Assembly: GCA_934476025.1 (NCBI GenBank)
Contig: CAKSNI010000033.1
Location: 1-8,994 of the forward strand
Source of the DNA: an uncultured Eubacteriales bacterium
Lineage (GTDB): Bacteria; Bacillota; Clostridia; Oscillospirales; Acutalibacteraceae
DNA: 8,994 nucleotides
Reading direction: 5' to 3'
This document shows, piece by piece, positions 6,030-8,994 of this stretch. The translations under genes and the position numbers were made by a program. How positions within the stretch are numbered: position 1 is the stretch's first letter; the number at the start of each line of letters is the position of its first letter. A model generated the notes under the pieces. It was not told where the DNA came from and did not search any database. It saw only the letters and a list, made by a program, of their open reading frames with translations.

Positions 6030-7198
6030 TCGATTACCAAAAGGCGCTCAATTCTTCCGTTGTTTCCCTGAGGCCGTCCGGTATTCGGAAATTTTTCGAT
6101 GTTGCGAACACCATGGAGGATGTTATTTCCCTGGGCGTTGGGGAACCGGATTTCCTGACCCCCTGGAAAATCCGCAAGGTTGCGATTGAAACCCTGGAAA
6201 AAGGGAAGACCCGTTATTCCTCCAATTGGGGCCTGCTGGAACTGCGCAAAGCCATTAATGACTATTTGACCCGAAAATTTTCCATTTCCTATGATCCGGA
6301 GGGAGAAATTCTGGTAACAGTCGGTGGCAGCGAGGCCATCGATGCCTGTGTGCGAAGTGTGGTGGAGCCGGGGGACGAAGTGATTATTCCCCAGCCGAGT
6401 TATGTCTGCTATGAACCGATTACCCGCATGGCCGGCGGCGTTCCGGTGATTATTCCCACCAAAGCCGAAAATGATTTCAAACTGACCGCGGAAGAACTGC
6501 GTTCCCACATCACCCAAAAGACCAAACTGCTCATTCTCCCCTACCCCTGCAATCCGACCGGTGCAATCATGGAACGGGAGGATCTGATTGCTTTGGAAAA
6601 GGTGCTGCACGATACCAACATTCTGATTCTTTCGGATGAAATCTACGCCGAACTCACCTACGGGCAGAAGCACGTCGCCCCGGCCTCCATTCCCGGTCTG
6701 TATGAGCGTACCATCACCGTCAACGGCTTTTCCAAGGCCTTTTCCATGACCGGATGGCGGCTTGGATACTGCTGCGGCCCGCGGGAAATTCTGCGGCAAA
6801 TTACAAAACTGCATCAATACTCCATCATGTGCGCCCCCACCACCTCCCAGTATGCCGCGGTAGAAGCCCTTCGGCATTGCGACCTGGAAGTGGAGCAAAT
6901 GTTGGAGGAATATGACAACCGCCGCCGCATTATGGTGGACGGCTTCAATCGAATCGGTCTGCGTTGTCGAACCCCGAAAGGCGCTTTTTATGCCTTCCCG
7001 GATATTTCTTCCACCGGAATGAACTGCGAAGATTTCTGCGAAAAACTGCTGTATGAAGAAAAAATCGCCATTGTACCGGGCACCGCCTTTGGGAAGGGAG
7101 GAGATTCCTTTGTCCGCGCATCGTATTGTTATTCCACCGATCATATTCATATCGCCCTGCAGCGGATTGAAAACTATCTGCAAAAACTACATGGTTGA
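6026..7198 (+). CDS. Class I/II PLP aminotransferase (probable alanine transaminase, AlaT/YugH-like)
   Basis: A 390-residue fold-type I aminotransferase of the AAT-I gamma/PatA-AlaT type, cytoplasmic. Family residues are intact: Asn176 in NPTGA, Asp204 and Tyr207 in SDEIYAEL, the Schiff-base Lys237 in NGFSKAFSMTGWRLGY, and substrate carboxylate-binding Arg364 in SFVRASYCYS. The N-terminal SLGVGEPDF motif is also typical. Length is normal for the family. It overlaps the Lrp gene by 4 bases and shares its T-box-controlled transcript. Under the Ala-specifier reading it would make alanine from pyruvate and glutamate when tRNA-Ala is uncharged. The sequence alone does not exclude aspartate, aromatic or acetyl-diaminopimelate aminotransferase activity; alanine is the context-based choice. 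Confidence 0.9.
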   Translation: MIDYQKALNSSVVSLRPSGIRKFFDVANTMEDVISLGVGEPDFLTPWKIRKVAIETLEKGKTRYSSNWGLLELRKAINDYLTRKFSISYDPEGEILVTVGGSEAIDACVRSVVEPGDEVIIPQPSYVCYEPITRMAGGVPVIIPTKAENDFKLTAEELRSHITQKTKLLILPYPCNPTGAIMEREDLIALEKVLHDTNILILSDEIYAELTYGQKHVAPASIPGLYERTITVNGFSKAFSMTGWRLGYCCGPREILRQITKLHQYSIMCAPTTSQYAAVEALRHCDLEVEQMLEEYDNRRRIMVDGFNRIGLRCRTPKGAFYAFPDISSTGMNCEDFCEKLLYEEKIAIVPGTAFGKGGDSFVRASYCYSTDHIHIALQRIENYLQKLHG

Positions 7199-7233
7199 TT
7201 CCGGTGAATAATCCAATCATCCCGTTGGGCTTC

Positions 7234-7270
7234 GGGGGATCGCTGCGGCGGTCCTCCTCTTTCTTTTTTT
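7234..7270 (+). terminator. Intrinsic terminator after the aminotransferase gene
   Basis: A 10-bp stem with two G-U pairs, 7234-7243 with 7248-7257, loop TGCG, followed by a pyrimidine/T tract (TCTTTCTTTTTTT, 7258-7270). It lies 36 bases after the aminotransferase stop. Confidence 0.82.
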
Positions 7271-7316
7271 GAGCCGTGGTTCCGCGTTCATCCCCCCTTC
7301 CGCGTACAAAAAGCAG

Positions 7317-7360
7317 AAAAAAGCCGGGATCACGCTTTCGCGAGAATCCCTGGCTTTTTT
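7317..7360. terminator. Bidirectional intrinsic terminator
   Basis: AAAAAAGCC (7317-7325) pairs with GGCTTTTTT (7352-7360). Inside, GGGAT pairs with ATCCC after a one-base bulge, and a small CGC/GCG hairpin with a TTTC loop caps it. The A-tract and T-tract flanks make it usable from both sides. On the + strand it would back up the terminator at 7234-7270. On the minus strand it is the natural end of the candidate RNA started at about 7726. Confidence 0.85.
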
Positions 7361-7726
7361 CGAACGGGTCACCACAAAATAGCACCGCCGGTGCCTGTTT
7401 AAATTTCAATTAACTTCACATAAAGCTGATAAAGTGCAATCATTATTTTATATCCACGGGCTTTCGCCCTCTCCGAATTTGATTTACCGGAATTTCCTGA
7501 ATACCGTAAATTTCTTAAAGACCCCCTCAAATTGTTTTTTGAGAAAACATTGCGAAATCTGCATTGGTCTATATTTTCACATCTTCAGGTTTTCTTGGAT
7601 TGCATTCTCCGATTTATAGGATCGGAAAGTTACCTGTACATCGGACTCACCCTTCCTGGTTATTTTTGCCCCTGAACCGGTTCGGCTTCCGTTTTCATCG
7701 GTATCAGCCACCTTTCCTTTGTCTGT
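7317..7726 (-). ncRNA. Candidate structured non-coding RNA of about 410 nt, family unknown
   Basis: A minus-strand transcription unit is outlined by a near-consensus promoter (7733-7761) and an intrinsic terminator (7317-7360). The interval is visibly more AT-rich than the flanking genes and has no convincing protein frame on either strand. Local hairpins on the RNA include TCCGAT/ATCGGA, CTCAAA/TTTGAG, ATTTAC/GTAAAT, GGGC-GAAA-GCCC with a GNRA loop, and GCACC/GGTGC. I looked for the conserved cores of RNase P RNA, tmRNA, SRP RNA and common riboswitches and did not find them. It is convergent with the aminotransferase operon and divergent from the DUF1292 gene. It could be a regulatory RNA or the remains of an inserted element; the promoter and terminator pairing is what supports the call. 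Confidence 0.45.
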
Positions 7727-7732
7727 GTCTAT

Positions 7733-7761
7733 ATTGTAATGCATATTTGCTAATTTGTCAA
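7733..7761 (-). promoter_or_regulatory. Minus-strand sigma-A promoter of the candidate RNA
   Basis: Reading the minus strand, TTGACA (7761-7756) and TACAAT (7738-7733) are separated by 17 bases. The -35 is perfect and the -10 matches 5 of 6. No gene on the minus strand follows, so it points to an untranslated RNA. Confidence 0.65.
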
Positions 7762-7832
7762 GTCTTTTTTGAAAATTATTGTGTGAATTTTCTTGTTTTA
7801 CTCAAAAACCCGGAAAAGGGGGCAGTTTTCTA

Positions 7833-7861
7833 TTGACGAAAGCCGGCAAAAGCGGTACAAT
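7833..7861 (+). promoter_or_regulatory. Sigma-A promoter of the DUF1292 gene
   Basis: TTGACG at 7833-7838 and TACAAT at 7856-7861 with a 17-base spacer; each box matches 5 of 6. The start would be near 7868, giving a leader of about 157 nt before the ATG at 8025. Confidence 0.75.
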
Positions 7862-7867
7862 AGGAGT

Positions 7868-8024
7868 ACCAAAGTCGGCGTGTTTTCGGTCTGTTTTGGC
7901 CGAGTCTGTCGAGGCTTTTTCCGCCGGCGGGCGGTGCCGATCGGCAATCGCCGGTGCAGGAAAAGGCGAAAAAAAGATTGACAGGTAAACGGGGTTTCCG
8001 CTGTTTTGCCTAAGGAGGAACAAC
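7868..8024 (+). promoter_or_regulatory. Long structured 5' leader of the DUF1292 gene
   Basis: The leader is GC-rich in its middle, unlike the AT-rich stretch before it. One hairpin combines GGCG/CGCC with TGCC-GATC-GGCA (about 7929-7952). A second pairs GGTAAA 7984-7989 with TTTGCC 8005-8010, capped by CGG/CCG, and ends one base before the ribosome binding region (AAGGAGG, 8012-8018). No T-tract follows, so it is not a terminator. It may affect translation or RNA stability. I do not recognise a known riboswitch. Confidence 0.4.
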
Positions 8025-8336
8025 ATGAGCGAAGAAAATCTGAATGAAGAATATAATCCGGATATCATTACATTAAGCGATGATGACGGGAAAGAATATG
8101 TATTCGAGGTGTTGGATGCCATAGAAACCGACACCGACCGTTATTTAGCTCTGCTCCCCCAATACGACGATCCGCAAAAGATGCTGGATGATTCCGGCGA
8201 ACTGGTAATCGTCAAAGTGGGAGAAGAAAACGGAGAAGAATACTATTACGAAATCGAAGACGATGATGAATACGAAACCGTAGCCGACGCATTTATGGAC
8301 CGTCTTTCGGATTTCTTTGAAATCGACGAAAAATAA
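8025..8336 (+). CDS. DUF1292 family protein (YrzB-like)
   Basis: A 103-residue, strongly acidic cytoplasmic protein of the DUF1292 family found widely in Firmicutes. Family features are the ITLSDDDGKEYVFEVLDAIE opening, the YLALLPQ segment, a VIVKV strand, and the YYEIEDDDEYETVADAF tail. The function is not known. In many Firmicutes members lie near alaS, ireB (yrzL) and ruvX (yrrK); here those neighbours are absent and the gene stands alone behind its own promoter and leader. The start is well fixed by AAGGAGG at 8012-8018, six bases before the ATG. The gene is followed after about 16 bases by the 6S-like RNA, so read-through could supply that RNA's precursor. Confidence 0.88.
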   Translation: MSEENLNEEYNPDIITLSDDDGKEYVFEVLDAIETDTDRYLALLPQYDDPQKMLDDSGELVIVKVGEENGEEYYYEIEDDDEYETVADAFMDRLSDFFEIDEK

Positions 8337-8350
8337 ATCATTCCCATCCA

Positions 8351-8540
8351 TTGATCCTGCCCTGTTCGCGGACTGTGGCTATTATAACCCTACAACCTTT
8401 TTAAACGGGGCCGTCGCTCGGGTGGCGGGTTTGCAGGCCTCCCGCATTTTACGGACGTTGGAAGCACAAAACCATCCGGCTGGCACCCACCTGCTTTACC
8501 GCAGGTTATCAATACCCGATACGGCAGGGCGGGATCTCTT
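8351..8540 (+). ncRNA. ssrS: Probable 6S RNA
   Basis: About 185 nt closed by a 12-bp stem: 8353-8364 (GATCCTGCCCTG) pairs with 8525-8536 (CAGGGCGGGATC), with one G-U pair. Just inside the stem the 5' strand has TGTTCGCGG and the 3' strand ATACGG, similar to the TGTTCGC element next to the closing stem of other 6S RNAs. The 3' strand carries a small hairpin, CCTGC-TTTACC-GCAGG (8490-8505), where 6S RNAs often have one beside the central bubble. An inner stem with CCGT/ACGG and GCGGG/CCCGC forms the terminal part. 6S RNA mimics an open promoter and binds sigma-A RNA polymerase in stationary phase. The call rests on size, architecture and short motifs, not on an alignment. No clear promoter or terminator of its own is visible. 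Confidence 0.68.
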
Positions 8541-8562
8541 ATTTTCGGAAAGGAACATGGCT

Positions 8563-8844
8563 ATGCTGAAACCAACCGGCATTTTGCGTCCGGTCGATCC
8601 GAATGGTCGCGTCGTTATTCCCAAGGAAATTCGCCGCCTGATGGATCTAACCGACGGAACCGACCGATTTGAAATTTTGATGAATGACCAGAATGATCTG
8701 ATTTTGCGGAAATATCAGCCCACCTGTATTTTTTGCGGTGAGGCTGAAAATGTGGTCGCCTTTTCCAACCGAATGGTTTGCCGCGGCTGTATTGACCGCC
8801 TGATTGCTCTGCGTGAAACCCTACCGATTTCCGAGCCTTCCTGA
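8563..8844 (+). CDS. AbrB/MazE-type swapped-hairpin regulator with C-terminal CxxC-CxxC module
   Basis: A 93-residue AbrB-family DNA-binding protein. Residues 1-51 form the swapped-hairpin domain, with TGILRPVDPNGRVVIPKEIR and the closing LILRKYQP typical of AbrB/SpoVT transition-state regulators. The tail carries two cysteine pairs, Cys55/Cys58 (CIFCGE) and Cys73/Cys76 (CRGC), a likely zinc-binding knuckle that replaces the oligomerisation domain of Bacillus AbrB and is common in clostridial members. GGAAAGG at 8547-8553 fits ATG 8563 (9 bases) better than ATG 8557 (3 bases). An open frame continues upstream to 8317 through the 6S-like RNA but does not look like protein. No clear promoter is seen directly upstream, so it may be co-transcribed with the 6S-like RNA. 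Confidence 0.87.
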   Translation: MLKPTGILRPVDPNGRVVIPKEIRRLMDLTDGTDRFEILMNDQNDLILRKYQPTCIFCGEAENVVAFSNRMVCRGCIDRLIALRETLPISEPS

Positions 8845-8910
8845 TTTTGGCAGATTTTCATCTTCTTACCGGCAAGAAGGCCCCTTCCGAAGCAACTATT
8901 TTAAACTTTA

Positions 8911-8938
8911 GCGGCGGCCCGTTTGGGCCGCCGCTTTT
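8911..8938 (+). terminator. Strong intrinsic terminator after the AbrB-family gene
   Basis: A perfect 10-bp GC stem, GCGGCGGCCC at 8911-8920 with GGGCCGCCGC at 8925-8934, loop GTTT, then TTTT. It ends the 6S/AbrB region. The remaining bases to 8994 contain only a short TTTTACGTGTAAAA palindrome and no supported gene. Confidence 0.88.
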
Positions 8939-8994
8939 GGAAGGATTTAATCTCATTTTTACGTGTAAAAGCCGCATCCCCGCACACCGGCACA

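Noticed and set aside
5825..7183. 452-codon open frame on the minus strand opposite the aminotransferase gene
   Set aside because: It is antisense to a gene with an intact aminotransferase active site, crosses the Lrp/aminotransferase boundary, and its translation resembles no family; it mirrors the codon bias of the + strand gene.
7434..7836. Two overlapping + strand open frames of 61 and 90 codons
   Set aside because: No ribosome binding site, composition dominated by Phe, Leu and Cys from AT-rich DNA, no domain; the region is better explained by a minus-strand RNA.
7978..8006. TTGACA at 7978-7983 as a second promoter for the DUF1292 gene
   Set aside because: At the proper spacing the -10 position reads CTGTTT, which is a poor match, and the start would fall almost on the ribosome binding site.
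8317..8345. TTGAAA at 8317-8322 as the -35 of a 6S RNA promoter
   Set aside because: The base positions 16-18 downstream show no -10-like hexamer; the nearest TAAATC is only 11 bases away.
1..8994. CRISPR array, transposon, prophage or tRNA genes
   Set aside because: I saw no spaced direct repeats, transposase or integrase genes, attachment sites or tRNA cloverleaf cores on either strand.

Overview
The window looks like chromosomal DNA from a low- to mid-GC Firmicute, most likely a Clostridia / Oscillospiraceae-type anaerobe. The pointers are strong AGGAGG-type ribosome binding sites, sigma-A promoters with 17-bp spacers, a T-box riboswitch, a DUF1292 (YrzB-like) protein, a COG4100 'aluminium resistance' PLP protein, and an AbrB-type regulator with a C-terminal cysteine pair module. 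All protein genes I can support lie on the + strand.

Region 1 (1-5205) is a tightly packed run of six genes with overlapping or nearly touching ends: the 3' part of murD, two tandem M42 metallo-aminopeptidase paralogues, a GNAT acetyltransferase with an unrecognised N-terminal half, a COG4100 PLP enzyme (methionine gamma-lyase-like), and a 225-residue protein of unknown function with a repeat pattern suggesting a beta-propeller. No promoter or terminator is visible inside the run, so it probably forms one transcript.

Region 2 (5216-7270) is a complete regulatory unit. A consensus promoter is followed by a T-box leader whose stem I, stem II/III hairpins, antiterminator and mutually exclusive terminator can all be drawn. 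It controls an Lrp/AsnC-family regulator and an overlapping class I aminotransferase, a pair resembling Bacillus subtilis alaR-alaT (yugG-yugH). The best specifier triplet is GCA (Ala), and the T-box bulge TGGT fits a tRNA with discriminator base A, as tRNA-Ala has. The likely logic is that uncharged tRNA-Ala turns on alanine synthesis. An intrinsic terminator follows the aminotransferase gene.

Region 3 (7271-8024) has no convincing protein gene. It holds a bidirectional terminator and, facing it on the minus strand, a near-consensus promoter. Together they bracket a roughly 410-nt AT-rich candidate non-coding RNA that I cannot assign to a family. A divergent + strand promoter then starts a GC-rich, hairpin-rich 5' leader.

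Region 4 (8025-8994) holds a small acidic DUF1292 protein, then an approximately 185-nt RNA with a 12-bp closing stem and conserved-looking 6S RNA features, then an AbrB-family regulator with a CxxC...CxxC tail, and a strong GC-rich terminator. The last 55 bases show no supported feature.
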